Shown here in pieces: positions 33,409-40,468 of a stretch of 40,468 bases of DNA. The number at the start of each line of letters is the position of its first letter. The stretch's first letter is position 1. The translations under genes were made by a program, and so were the position numbers. Below the pieces are notes generated by a model. It was given only the letters and a program-made list of their open reading frames with translations. It made no database searches and was not told where the DNA came from. Source of the stretch: Geobacteraceae bacterium (lineage in GTDB: Bacteria; Desulfobacterota; Desulfuromonadia; Geobacterales; Geobacteraceae). The stretch lies in NCBI GenBank assembly GCA_023701365.1, contig JAMPXD010000009.1:1-40468 (forward strand), read 5' to 3'.

Positions 33409-34863
33409 CTAACAGAGCAGCAGCTGACCGTCGGCATCGGCCTCGTATTCAACTATCTCCCTGGCGCGAACCGGTGCCGGCCCGGCAGGGACGGTCGCCT
33501 TCGGGATGGCGTTCTCTTTCTTCGCAAGCTCCGCGGCTTGTTGTGCCGCCCGCCCGCTCTCCTCCGTTGCCCGCATCCCCGCCTCTGCTGCCCGCTTTGC
33601 CAGCCGGTCGCAGCGCTCGTTGAACGGGTGGCCGTCATGGCCGCGCACCCATTCCCAGACGACCTCATGGTTGGCGGACAGGGCGGCCAGCTGCTGCCAG
33701 AGGTCCTGGTTCTTGAGGGCGTCCGGGGTCTCCAGGCGGCCGGTGCGCTTCCAGGCCGAAAGCCACTCGCTCATCCCCCGCACCAGGTACTGCGAATCGC
33801 TGAAGACGCGCACCCTCTTTGGTTTTTGCAACGCTTCCAGCCCCCTGATCGCCGCCGTCAGTTCCATCCGCTGCGAGGTGGCGGCGGGCTCGTAACCGCT
33901 CAACTCCTTCTCGAACTCCCCATAGCGCAGGATCACCCCATACCCCCCGGGCCCGGAGTCCCGGCCCGAGCCGTCGCAGTAGATCTCGACCACGCCGGGC
34001 GGCGGCGGGGTGAAGGCGAGCTCCAGCGCCGCAAATTCCAGCTCCCGCAAGAGCGGCATCAGCTCCGGGAGGTTCGGCGTCCGGCGCTCCAAGTCGGCCA
34101 GGGAGAGATCCAGGGGGACGTCATAGCGGACGGTGGCCAGGGTTTTCGAGAGCCGGGCCTGGTCGGCATGGGCGCGCAGATTTTCCCGGCGCTGCTTGCC
34201 GTTCACCAGGCTTTTCCACTCAAGCACCCCTTCCAGGGAGCCGAACCGCCGGACCAGGCCGGCAGCGGTCTTCTCGCCGATCCCGGGAACTCCCGGGATA
34301 TTGTCCGCGGCATCGCCGGCCAGCCCGAGCACATCCGGCACCAGCTCCGGCGGGACACCGAAGCGGTCGAGGACCTCCCGGGGGCCGGACCGCAGCTCCT
34401 TCATGGTGTCCAAAAGAGCGATCCCGGCGCCGACGATCTGCAGCAGGTCCTTGTCGCCGGTGACGACCGTGACCTCGATGCCCTCTGCGGCATAGCGGCG
34501 GGCCAGAGTGGCGATGACATCGTCGGCCTCGAACCCCGGAGCTTCCAGGGCCGGGATATTGAGGGCCTGCAAGATTTGCCTGATGTAGGGCAGCTGGGGC
34601 ACCAGATCCGCGGGCATGGCGTCCCGATGCGCCTTGTAGGGGGGATAGAGCTCCCGGCGAAAGGTCTCTTCCCGGGGCGGATCGAATACCACGGCGAGGT
34701 AATCGGGGCGGTTCTCCTGCAGGAGGCCGAGCAGCATCCGGGTGAAGCCGAAGACGGCATTGGTCGGCATCCCGCCGGAGGTGGCAAGATCACGGACGCC
34801 ATAATAGGCGCGGTAGATATAGCTGGATCCGTCCAGTACATAGAGCTGCGGCGCTGCGTTCAC
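33409..34863 (-). CDS. 5'-nuclease (FEN) / RNase HI fusion protein
   Basis: This 484-aa protein joins a PolI-type 5'-nuclease domain (residues about 5-285; FEADD, TGDKDLLQI, GLAGDAADNIPGVPGIGEKT helix-hairpin-helix) to an RNase HI domain (about 291-430). The RNase H site is complete: D297, E334, D356, D419, with the His loop GHDGHPFNE. The fusion could remove RNA primers both as flaps and as RNA/DNA hybrids during Okazaki fragment maturation. The start is GTG 34863 with GGGAGAGAAT upstream; ATG 34923 would add 20 residues before the conserved LYVLDGSSYIYRAY. A low-complexity Ala/Glu tail follows. Confidence 0.9.
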   Translation of the reverse strand: MNAAPQLYVLDGSSYIYRAYYGVRDLATSGGMPTNAVFGFTRMLLGLLQENRPDYLAVVFDPPREETFRRELYPPYKAHRDAMPADLVPQLPYIRQILQALNIPALEAPGFEADDVIATLARRYAAEGIEVTVVTGDKDLLQIVGAGIALLDTMKELRSGPREVLDRFGVPPELVPDVLGLAGDAADNIPGVPGIGEKTAAGLVRRFGSLEGVLEWKSLVNGKQRRENLRAHADQARLSKTLATVRYDVPLDLSLADLERRTPNLPELMPLLRELEFAALELAFTPPPPGVVEIYCDGSGRDSGPGGYGVILRYGEFEKELSGYEPAATSQRMELTAAIRGLEALQKPKRVRVFSDSQYLVRGMSEWLSAWKRTGRLETPDALKNQDLWQQLAALSANHEVVWEWVRGHDGHPFNERCDRLAKRAAEAGMRATEESGRAAQQAAELAKKENAIPKATVPAGPAPVRAREIVEYEADADGQLLLC

Positions 34864-34973
34864 ATTCTCTCCCGACGCGGGTAGTCCCGGCGGATTCCAT
34901 TCTCTGCCGGCGGGTGTTAGCATCGCACATCCTGGTGCTCAAGCACAATCTTTTTACGCGGGACACCGGAAAC

Positions 34974-35003
34974 AGCAAAGACGGCCAACCTGGCCGCCTT
35001 TTG
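34974..35003 (-). terminator. Intrinsic terminator of the hydrolase/OsmC gene
   Basis: In minus-strand RNA the arms 35001-34991 and 34987-34977 form an 11-bp stem with G-U pairs and a 3-base loop, followed by GCUGUUUCC. The U-tract is short, so strength is moderate. Confidence 0.55.
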
Positions 35004-35044
35004 AATTAAGCATGGATGTCCCTGGAATTTCCCCCGCTGGCTTC

Positions 35045-36277
35045 TCAGCCCGGCCGCAGGGCGGTTTCGATCCGCACCTCCCCCGTCAGGGTGCGGTGCA
35101 CCGGGCACTTCCCGGCGATCTCCAGCAGGCGCTGCCGCTGCTCCTCGTCCAGCTCCCCCCGCAGTTCCAGCTCCCGCTCGAACGTGTCGATCCGGCGGTC
35201 CTTCTCATCGCAGTCGCGGCAGTCCTCGGCGTGGGTTTTGTGGTGGGAAAGACGCACCACCGCCTCTTCCAGCGGCCACCCCTTGCGGCGGGCGTACATC
35301 TGGATCGTCATCCCGGTGCAGGCGCCGAGGGCGGCCAGCAGGTACTCGTAGGGGGAGGGACCCTCGTTGCCGCCGCCGTACTCTACCGGCTCGTCGGCCA
35401 CCAGGGGGAAGCCGTTGGCGAACATCTCGGTGCGAAATCCCTCCGCCCCGGTGCGCGCAGTCACCCGGTTGTCGATCACCTCCGGCGGGACGCGGGAGGG
35501 GGCCGGCGCCTCGGGAAGCGCCAAGTAGCGACCGGCCCAGGTGGCAATGATCTCGCCGGCGTAGCGGGAGTCCTGCGGGTCGGACAGAAGGTGGTCGGCC
35601 GGGTCGAGGGAGACGAAGCTCTTGGGGTGAAGGGCGGCCCGGTAGATGTCGGCGGCGTTGTCGATCCCCACCACCCGATCACTGGGAGAGTGCATGACCA
35701 GCAGCGCAGCCTTCAGGGTGCGCAGCGTCTCGGCCGGCCGCTGGGCCTCCAGGTCGTGGAGCAGGCTCTTGCGGATGGTGAACTCGCGGCCGCCGATCCG
35801 GACGGTGGCCTGGCCGTGTTCCTCGATCTGTTCCGCCGTCTCTCCCAGCAGGCGCCGCACATCGGCGGGGCGGTATGGGGCGGCGATGGTGGCCACGGCA
35901 GCCGTCGCGGGGATCTCCGCGGCCGCCGCCAGCACGGCCGCGCCTCCCAGGGAGTGGCCGATGAGCAGCCGGGGGGCCTCATACTCCCGCTCCAGAAAGC
36001 GGGCCGCCGCCACCAGGTCGCTCACCTCGGAGGAGAAGGTCGTCGCGGCGAACTCCCCCTCGCTCTCCCCGAGGCCGGTGAAGTCGAAGCGCAGCACGGC
36101 GATGCGCCTGCTGCTCAAAGCGCGGGCGATGCGCACCGCTGCCGTGAGGTCCTTGGAGCAGGTGAAGCAGTGGGCGAACAGGGCGTAGGCCACCGGTCGC
36201 TCGTCCCCGGGGAGCTCCAGCCGCGCGGCAAGCTGCTCCCCCCGGGCGTTGGGAAAGGTGATCCTCTTCGTATTCAT
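35045..36277 (-). CDS. Bifunctional alpha/beta hydrolase / OsmC-family protein
   Basis: This 410-aa fusion begins with an alpha/beta hydrolase domain (residues about 1-255; nucleophile in IGHSLGG, Asp in SDRVVG, His in DPADHLLS). An OsmC domain with its two peroxidatic Cys region (LGACTGMTIQMYARRKGW and AGKCPVHRTL) follows. OsmC proteins reduce organic hydroperoxides. The fusion is recurrent in bacteria; the hydrolase substrate is unknown. ATG 36277 precedes MNTKRITFPNARGE. Confidence 0.93.
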   Translation of the reverse strand: MNTKRITFPNARGEQLAARLELPGDERPVAYALFAHCFTCSKDLTAAVRIARALSSRRIAVLRFDFTGLGESEGEFAATTFSSEVSDLVAAARFLEREYEAPRLLIGHSLGGAAVLAAAAEIPATAAVATIAAPYRPADVRRLLGETAEQIEEHGQATVRIGGREFTIRKSLLHDLEAQRPAETLRTLKAALLVMHSPSDRVVGIDNAADIYRAALHPKSFVSLDPADHLLSDPQDSRYAGEIIATWAGRYLALPEAPAPSRVPPEVIDNRVTARTGAEGFRTEMFANGFPLVADEPVEYGGGNEGPSPYEYLLAALGACTGMTIQMYARRKGWPLEEAVVRLSHHKTHAEDCRDCDEKDRRIDTFERELELRGELDEEQRQRLLEIAGKCPVHRTLTGEVRIETALRPG

Positions 36278-36360
36278 CGCTGCCCCCTTTTATTTTTCTC
36301 ATCTCGCGTTATCCTCTAAAGTGTAGTTCGATCGCTGACAATTGCCAGGGAGGATTGTGG

Positions 36361-36389
36361 TTGACTCGGCAGGCGATGTCTTTTATATT
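36361..36389 (+). promoter_or_regulatory. Sigma70 promoter of riboswitch unit 2
   Basis: TTGACT (36361-36366), a 17-base spacer and TATATT (36384-36389) duplicate the promoter of unit 1; the spacers also agree (both contain GGCGATGTCTT). The transcript would start near 36395. Confidence 0.8.
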
Positions 36390-36410
36390 CATCGCTGCAC
36401 TCACCCAAGT

Positions 36411-36495
36411 GATAAACGACAATACTAAACCATCCGCGAGGGTGGGGCGGAAAGCCCACAGGGTCTCACAGAGACAGCCGGGATGCCGAACTATC
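36411..36495 (+). promoter_or_regulatory. GEMM-I riboswitch, cGAMP (GEMM-Ib) type, unit 2
   Basis: The aptamer is nearly identical to unit 1 in its core (ACGACAATACTAAACCATCC, GCGA tetraloop, GGGCGGAAAGCC, AGCCGGGATGCCGAACTATC). It differs in the P3 loop: GGGTCTCACAGAGAC replaces GGGTCTCCAGGAGAC, which keeps the stem by compensatory change. P1 is GATA (36411-36414) with TATC (36492-36495). The terminator arm overlaps the aptamer as in unit 1. It controls the small exported gene at 36581 and probably the OmpA gene behind it. Confidence 0.85.
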
Positions 36496-36522
36496 ATGAT
36501 AGTCGGCATCCCGGTTTTTTTT
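36477..36522 (+). terminator. Riboswitch-controlled intrinsic terminator, unit 2
   Basis: CCGGGATGCCG (36478-36488) pairs with CGGCATCCCGG (36504-36514), and past one bulged A ACTATC pairs with GATAGT. Eight T follow (36515-36522). The 5' arm is shared with the aptamer. Confidence 0.9.
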
Positions 36523-36580
36523 GTGCCGGTATGCCGGACACTCGACGCAGACCGAATACGGAAGGGAGGAAAGAACGAAC

Positions 36581-36838
36581 ATGAGAATGCATCTGACGAA
36601 AGCAGCTGTCGGCAGTGCTGTCTGGGTGATGGCCATGGCGGGTATCGCCACCGCAGCGAACGTAGGGGTCGGGGTCGATATCAGCACCCCCAACGTGAAC
36701 GTGCGGGTCGGCACTCCGGCTCCGCAGCCCCGGGTGACCGTGGTGGAGAAGGAACGCGTCATCGTCCGGGAGACTGGGAAGCGGCATGATCGCGGGAAGC
36801 ACAAGGGACACAAGAAGCATAAGAAGCACAAGGATTAG
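36581..36838 (+). CDS. Small exported protein with His/Lys-rich tail, copy 2
   Basis: This 85-aa paralogue of the 25974 protein shares the signal peptide (MRMHLTKAAVGSAVWVMAMA), a VGVGVDISTPNVNVRVGTP segment and a VTVVEKERVIVRE helix. It ends in a Lys-His tail (HKGHKKHKKHKD). It has fewer prolines and one fewer tail repeat than copy 1. ATG 36581 follows GAAGGGAGGAAAGAACGAAC. It is followed after 14 bases by an OmpA-family lipoprotein, the likely partner. Confidence 0.85.
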   Translation: MRMHLTKAAVGSAVWVMAMAGIATAANVGVGVDISTPNVNVRVGTPAPQPRVTVVEKERVIVRETGKRHDRGKHKGHKKHKKHKD

Positions 36839-36852
36839 GAAGGAGGAAAGAG

Positions 36853-37539
36853 ATGAATACAAAATGGATTGTCAAGGTCATCATAGGCGCGTCAACCGTT
36901 GCCCTGCTTGCGAGCGGTTGTGCGACAAACCCGGATGGCAGCTACGCCTATCAGAAAACCGCCATCGGTACGCTGGGGGGAGCTGCGCTTGGTGCGGGTG
37001 TCGGTGCGCTGGTCGGCGGGAAGACGCACCGGGGGCGCAATGCGGCGATTGGCGGTCTGACGGGAGCGGTGGTTGGTGGGGGGGTAGGCTATTACATGGA
37101 CCGGCAGGCGGCGGCCCTGAAGAAGAGCATGCCCGAAGCAGAAGTGGTTCGGGACGGCGACAAGGTGTTCGTCGCGCTGCCCTCGGGTATCCTGTTCGAC
37201 ACCGGCAAGGATGCCCTGAAACCGGCAGCGAAAGATTCGCTGCGGAAGGCCGCGGTAACGTTGAAGGAGTCGGAGACCACCATCATCATCCAGGGGCACA
37301 CCGATTCGACCGGGTCCGATGCGATCAACCAGCCGTTGAGCGAACGGCGGGCCAGCCATGTTCGTGACTTTCTGGCTGCCAACGGTGTACCCGCCTCCCG
37401 GATGACCGCGGTCGGTTACGGGTCCAGCCGTCCCGCGGTTGCCAACGACACCGAGGCAAACCGCGCACTGAACCGTCGTGTGCAGCTGGAAATCAGCCCC
37501 AACGAAAAGATCAAGGCGCAGAACAGCGGCAACAACTAA
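36853..37539 (+). CDS. OmpA-family lipoprotein with glycine-zipper segment
   Basis: This 228-aa lipoprotein (lipobox LASGC, Cys23) has a glycine-zipper segment (residues about 39-86, GTLGGAALGAGVGALVGG) and a C-terminal OmpA/Pal-like peptidoglycan-binding domain (about 110-225; ILFDTGKDAL, GHTDSTGSDAINQPLSERRA, AVGYGSSRPAVANDT, NRRVQLEI). It resembles YiaD. It is placed behind riboswitch unit 2 and could anchor or export the small His/Lys-tail protein. The stop begins the 18-base word repeated at 32774. Confidence 0.92.
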   Translation: MNTKWIVKVIIGASTVALLASGCATNPDGSYAYQKTAIGTLGGAALGAGVGALVGGKTHRGRNAAIGGLTGAVVGGGVGYYMDRQAAALKKSMPEAEVVRDGDKVFVALPSGILFDTGKDALKPAAKDSLRKAAVTLKESETTIIIQGHTDSTGSDAINQPLSERRASHVRDFLAANGVPASRMTAVGYGSSRPAVANDTEANRALNRRVQLEISPNEKIKAQNSGNN

Positions 37540-37554
37540 AGGCGGCTTGAATTA
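37537..37554. repeat. 18-base exact repeat starting at a stop codon, copy 2
   Basis: TAAAGGCGGCTTGAATTA starts with the TAA of the OmpA-family gene, as copy 1 (32774-32791) starts with the TAA of the HAD gene. The flanks are otherwise unrelated. Confidence 0.7.
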
Positions 37555-37581
37555 TCACCCTTTTGTTATCATGGAACGTTG

Positions 37582-37606
37582 AAAGCCCGCTTTTGCGGGC
37601 TTTTTG
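37582..37606 (+). terminator. Intrinsic terminator of the riboswitch 2 operon
   Basis: AAAGCCCGC (37582-37590) and GCGGGCTTT (37595-37603) form a 9-bp stem with a TTTT loop and a T-tract. It lies 43 bases after the OmpA stop. From 37607 to 37816 I see no gene. Confidence 0.9.
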
Positions 37607-37816
37607 CTGTGCGGTGCATGCAGGAGGAGGGAATTCAGTATTGTCCCCGGAATTCCTCAGGACTTGGCGCGGAATCGCAGGAAGTGTCACTAATTTTCCC
37701 TCTGCCTTCCAGAATGTCCGAAAGTCTAACCTGACCCCATTGCCTCTAAGAAACTTTAAGTCATTTTAGTTTCTTAGCCAAGAGTCTTACGAAACCTTGG
37801 ATGCCAATTGCAAACA

Positions 37817-38610
37817 CTACACAAGCGTGAAGTAAAAAGTCGCCCCTTTCTCGACTTCCCCTTTTGCCCATACCTGTCCGCCATGTCGCTGGATGATCCG
37901 CTTAACAGTAGCGAGACCGACACCATGTCCTTTGAACTGATCCCTGCTGTGCAATGTCTGGAAGGGTACGAACAGTTTTGTGGCCTGACTCGAGTCGAAT
38001 CCGATCCCGTTGTCGCGAACAAAGCAGGCCGGTTTCCCTTCATATTCCATTTCACCGAATTCGATTACGGCAGATTCTTTCATTCCGGTATACTTCCAGG
38101 CATTGCCGATGAGATTTTCCAAAACCTCCTGAAGGAGATACCTGTCCCCTTTGACTTCGAGTTTCTTCTGTACTCTTAAATCCGCCTTGCGTTCCGGGTC
38201 TTTCAACTTGAGATTTGCGGCTATTCTCTGGGCAATGCAGCCTAGATCCACTGTTTCTTTTCTAATCTCTTTGCATGCAGTCTGTGAGAACTTCAGGAGT
38301 CGGTTAATGAGTTCATTCATGTATTCAGATTGGACCAGGATCGATTTCAGATACGTCCGGCATTGTTCATCCAGATTGCCTCCGCAATGCCTCAAGGTTG
38401 CTTCAATGTATATGTTGATAGTTGCCAGTGGCGCGTAAGGAGATCGTGGGAAACCGTGGAGTTGAAGGCCTCCAGTTCGCGGTTTGTCAATTCCAGTTCA
38501 TGTGACCGTTCGGCCAGCTGCGCGTTGAGGGTCACGATCTCTTCCATGAACTGCTTACATTGCGCCATGTCCGGCACTTCTTTTTTCAGGATTTCTTTGC
38601 GAATTTCCAT
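37817..38610 (-). pseudogene. Sensor histidine kinase broken by a frameshift at the H-box
   Basis: The first frame starts at ATG 38610 (MEIRKEILKKEV) and gives a coiled coil and the H-box ELEAFNSTVSHDLLT. It then runs to a TGA at 38394-38392. From the same point the second frame continues correctly (PLATINIYIEATLRHCGG) through the N-box (LLQEVLENLIGNAWKYT), G1 (VRDNGIGFD) and G2 (GHGVGLATVKRI) to the stop at 37817. A gain of two bases (CG, near 38431-38435 within ACGCGCC) explains it. No sensor domain remains upstream. It may be a real lesion or a sequencing error; the DHp and ATPase parts are otherwise well kept. Confidence 0.75.
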
Positions 38611-39138
38611 GTTGGGCATCCTTTCGCAATTCTTCATCCAGCAGATCCTTTACCAGCAGCTGGTCGGAAGCCTGCTCCACGAAACTGCTTAGTGCTTTGT
38701 GTAATTCTTCCACAGATGAACAAAAAGACAACCCTGTGCATCGAAATATGCAGTTGCATCTCTCATTCGTTAACAGCCGGTGAGGAGTGGATTTTTCGCT
38801 AGGAGCCTGTCGGACTTAGGAAATCGAAGCGAAAATTCGACTGGGCGAGGACAGGTTTTGTCGATTTTGAAGGTCAATAGTTGTTCTATTGACCAAGAAA
38901 TCGGCGAAATATGGACCGCTCAGACGGATTTGCAGCAGATTTGCCCTAAGTCCGACAGGCTCCCAGGGGTCGAGAACGCGACGATCGCAACAAAACCGCA
39001 GAAAGTCCTCTGCCGCATTCTCTAGTCCGGCCTGCCAGGGCAGCAACATCTATATAACGTCATATATTAATTCATGCCTTGATAGCGCAGCTTATTTATG
39101 GCAAGATGACATAATGACTTAGACTCTGGAGAGGCTAT
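38611..39138. other. Gene-poor region containing a MITE-like element
   Basis: An open minus-strand frame from about 38790 to its stop at 38555 could encode a Cys-rich start and a helical SVEELHKALSSFVEQASDQL stretch. It might be the lost N-terminal part of the histidine kinase, but it has no visible start codon and reads into the palindromic element at 38802-38963. The rest (38964-39138) holds the leader of the SUMF1-family gene. Confidence 0.4.
38802..38963. mobile_element. MITE-like palindromic element, 162 bp
   Basis: Perfect 19-bp terminal inverted repeats, GGAGCCTGTCGGACTTAGG (38802-38820) and its complement (38945-38963), bound a non-coding core. The centre is a second perfect hairpin GGTCAATAG/CTATTGACC, so the whole element folds as one long imperfect palindrome. 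No transposase is present, and no clear target-site duplication is seen. It lies upstream of the broken kinase gene. Confidence 0.75.
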
Positions 39139-39891
39139 ATGAAACGGATCATTGCAGGGATGATTATCGTTGCGGCACTGGCGGTGTCAATGGTGGCCTA
39201 CGCTGCTCCGGACATCGAGATGGTGCCCGTGAAGGGGGGCTGCTACCAGATGGGGGACACCTTCGGCGATGGTGGCAAGAATGAGAAGCCGGTGCACCGG
39301 GTCTGTGTCGATGATTTTTCCATCGGGAAGTACCTGGTCACCCAGGCCCAGTGGCAGTCAGTGATGGGGAACAACCCGTCGCATTTCAAGGAATGCGGCC
39401 CGAACTGCCCGGTGGAACAGGTATCGTGGGAAGATGTCCAGAAGTTCATCCGGCAGTTGAACGAGCAAACCGGCAAGAATTACCGCCTGCCGTACGAAGC
39501 GGAGTGGGAATACGCGGCGCGGAGCGGCGGCAAGCGGGAACAGTGGGCTGGAACGAGCGACCCGGATGAACTTGGCGCTTATGCCTGGCTTGAAGACAAC
39601 AGTGGCGAAAAGACCCAGCCGGTTGGCACCCGCCGGCCGAACGGTCTGGGTCTGTACGACATGAGCGGCAATGTCTGGCAATGGTGCAAGGACTGGTACG
39701 ACGCCGCTTATTATAAAAAAAGTCCGGCGAAGAATCCACGCGGCGCCTCATCGGGTAGCAACCGCGTCATTCGCGGTGGTAGCTGGTGCCTCTCGGCCGA
39801 TCTCATCCGGGCGGCTATCCGCAACCACCGCGATCCGTCCCGCCGTCTCAACTGCATCGGCTTCCGGCTTGCCCTCCCCGCAGTCCGGTAA
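39139..39891 (+). CDS. Exported SUMF1/FGE-family protein
   Basis: This 250-aa protein has a signal peptide (cleavage near AYA-A) and the SUMF1 (formylglycine-generating-enzyme-like) domain: GCYQMGDTFGDGGKNEKPVH, RLPYEAEWEYAARSGG, YDMSGNVWQWCKDWYD, RVIRGGSWC and IGFRLA. The two active-site cysteines of true FGE near the C-terminus are not there in the expected spacing, so sulfatase activation is unlikely. It may be a binding or regulatory member of the fold. GGAGAGG lies 6 bases upstream of ATG 39139. Confidence 0.87.
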   Translation: MKRIIAGMIIVAALAVSMVAYAAPDIEMVPVKGGCYQMGDTFGDGGKNEKPVHRVCVDDFSIGKYLVTQAQWQSVMGNNPSHFKECGPNCPVEQVSWEDVQKFIRQLNEQTGKNYRLPYEAEWEYAARSGGKREQWAGTSDPDELGAYAWLEDNSGEKTQPVGTRRPNGLGLYDMSGNVWQWCKDWYDAAYYKKSPAKNPRGASSGSNRVIRGGSWCLSADLIRAAIRNHRDPSRRLNCIGFRLALPAVR

Positions 39892-40030
39892 CCGTCATGG
39901 TGCGCCCTGATCATGCCGAGGGACAACCGGCGTTTGCATATCCCTGCCGGACCAGTTGATGTAACCGTATTCCGACATCCATGGCCGAAAATGGCGAGAC
40001 AGTGCCGTTGATTGCGTGTAAGCTAGGATC

Positions 40031-40468
40031 ATGGCCCTCGATGTAGAAAAATGTTATCTTGCCATTCTCGCCCGCGATGGACGATTCGACGGAGTCTTTT
40101 TCACCGCCGTAGTCAGCACGGGAGTGTATTGCCGTCCTGTCTGTCCTGCCAAGACGCCGCACAAGGAAAATTGCCGTTTCTTCCCTACCGCGGCCGCAGC
40201 CGAAGCGGCGGGCTTTCGCCCTTGCTTGCGGTGCCGGCCCGAGCTTTCGCCTGCCGTTCCTGATGGCAATCTCGACAGTAATGCGCGTCGTGCTTTTGCC
40301 CTCATCCAGTCGGGCGAATTCAGCTATGATAAGCTCGGCGAAATTGCCGCAGAACTTGGCCTGAGTGAACGACAATTACGCCGGCTCTTCCTGCGAGAGT
40401 ACGGCTTGCCTCCCGTGGCATTCGCCCAGACCCAGCGGCTTCTGTTCGCCAAGCGGCTGCTGCAGGAG
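40031..40468 (+). CDS. Ada-type DNA methylation repair regulator, 5' part (runs off right edge)
   Basis: This partial frame (146 codons to the window end) has an Ada metal-binding domain with C34, C38, C65 and C68 (GVYCRPVCPAKTP, FRPCLRCRPE), followed by an AraC-type HTH (LGEIAAELGLSERQLRRLF). In Ada the first Cys accepts methyl groups from phosphotriesters and turns on alkylation-repair genes. The start MALDVEKCYLAILARDGRFDG is typical of Ada-AraC-AlkA fusions, so a DNA-3-methyladenine glycosylase domain probably follows outside. The upstream gap (39892-40030) shows no gene. Confidence 0.9.
   Translation, partial: MALDVEKCYLAILARDGRFDGVFFTAVVSTGVYCRPVCPAKTPHKENCRFFPTAAAAEAAGFRPCLRCRPELSPAVPDGNLDSNARRAFALIQSGEFSYDKLGEIAAELGLSERQLRRLFLREYGLPPVAFAQTQRLLFAKRLLQE

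Noticed and set aside
33538..34884. A 448-codon plus-strand open frame.
   Set aside because: It is antisense to the nuclease/RNase H fusion, whose motifs are unmistakable.
35012..36319. A 435-codon plus-strand open frame.
   Set aside because: It is antisense to the hydrolase/OsmC fusion and shows no domain.
39911..40375. A minus-strand open frame over the start of the Ada-type gene.
   Set aside because: The plus strand encodes a clear Ada metal-binding domain and AraC helix-turn-helix.

Overview
The window is about 40 kb of GC-rich bacterial chromosome that looks like a member of Desulfuromonadota close to Geobacter. The strongest pointers are two GEMM-I riboswitches of the Geobacter cyclic GMP-AMP type, a tandem pair of DUF1847 proteins, a DUF4388 protein next to a PilT ATPase, and the pairing of two dTMP-kinase-like proteins with a helix-hairpin-helix protein. 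The assignment rests on remembered gene content, not on a search. Most of the window is ordinary chromosome with short operons on both strands. There is no CRISPR array, intact prophage or intact insertion sequence.

Layout. Positions 1-3200 hold a minus-strand operon (HHH/lysine-rich protein, two dTMP-kinase-like paralogues, a small protein) and sixA. Positions 3200-4030 are a relic region with a decayed tyrosine integrase beside tRNA-Ser. Positions 4035-6807 are a translation cluster on the minus strand: serS, tRNA-Ser(UGA), tRNA-Ser(GCU), a lipoprotein, tRNA-Arg(ACG), tadA, tRNA-Ser(CGA). Positions 6900-17150 carry housekeeping and accessory enzymes: a CapA-like protein, thpR, two DUF1847 proteins, DUF2288, msrA, an aminotransferase, a hydrolase, a nitroreductase, a lipoprotein metalloprotease and yceH. 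Positions 17280-20980 carry a DUF4388/MshEN-like/GAF protein, a PilT-type ATPase and a SlyD-type isomerase. Positions 21032-25704 carry srkA, an AAA ATPase with an N-terminal MshEN-type repeat pair, an MFS transporter and small membrane proteins.

Positions 25750-26250 and 36360-37540 are two related regulatory units. Each has a sigma70 promoter, a cGAMP-type GEMM aptamer, an overlapping intrinsic terminator and a small exported protein with a His/Lys-rich tail. The second unit continues into an OmpA-family lipoprotein. Between them lie a methyltransferase, DUF3820, a tRNA-dihydrouridine synthase, a metallopeptidase, an RhlE helicase, a Fic protein, a HAD phosphatase, a ParE-type toxin-antitoxin pair, a 5'-nuclease/RNase HI fusion and a hydrolase/OsmC fusion. 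The right end holds a frameshifted histidine kinase, a 162-bp palindromic MITE-like element, an exported SUMF1-family protein and the start of an Ada/AraC (probably AlkA-fused) repair protein.

How the pieces connect. The clearest theme is cyclic-dinucleotide signalling to the cell surface: cGAMP-type riboswitches on exported proteins, a candidate c-di-GMP-binding MshEN ATPase, and a degenerate MshEN-like repeat next to a pilus retraction ATPase. The second theme is decoding: seryl-tRNA synthetase lies with three tRNA-Ser genes, and TadA lies directly beside its own substrate tRNA-Arg(ACG). All functions are assigned by reading motifs. Ligand specificity and operon structure are inferences.
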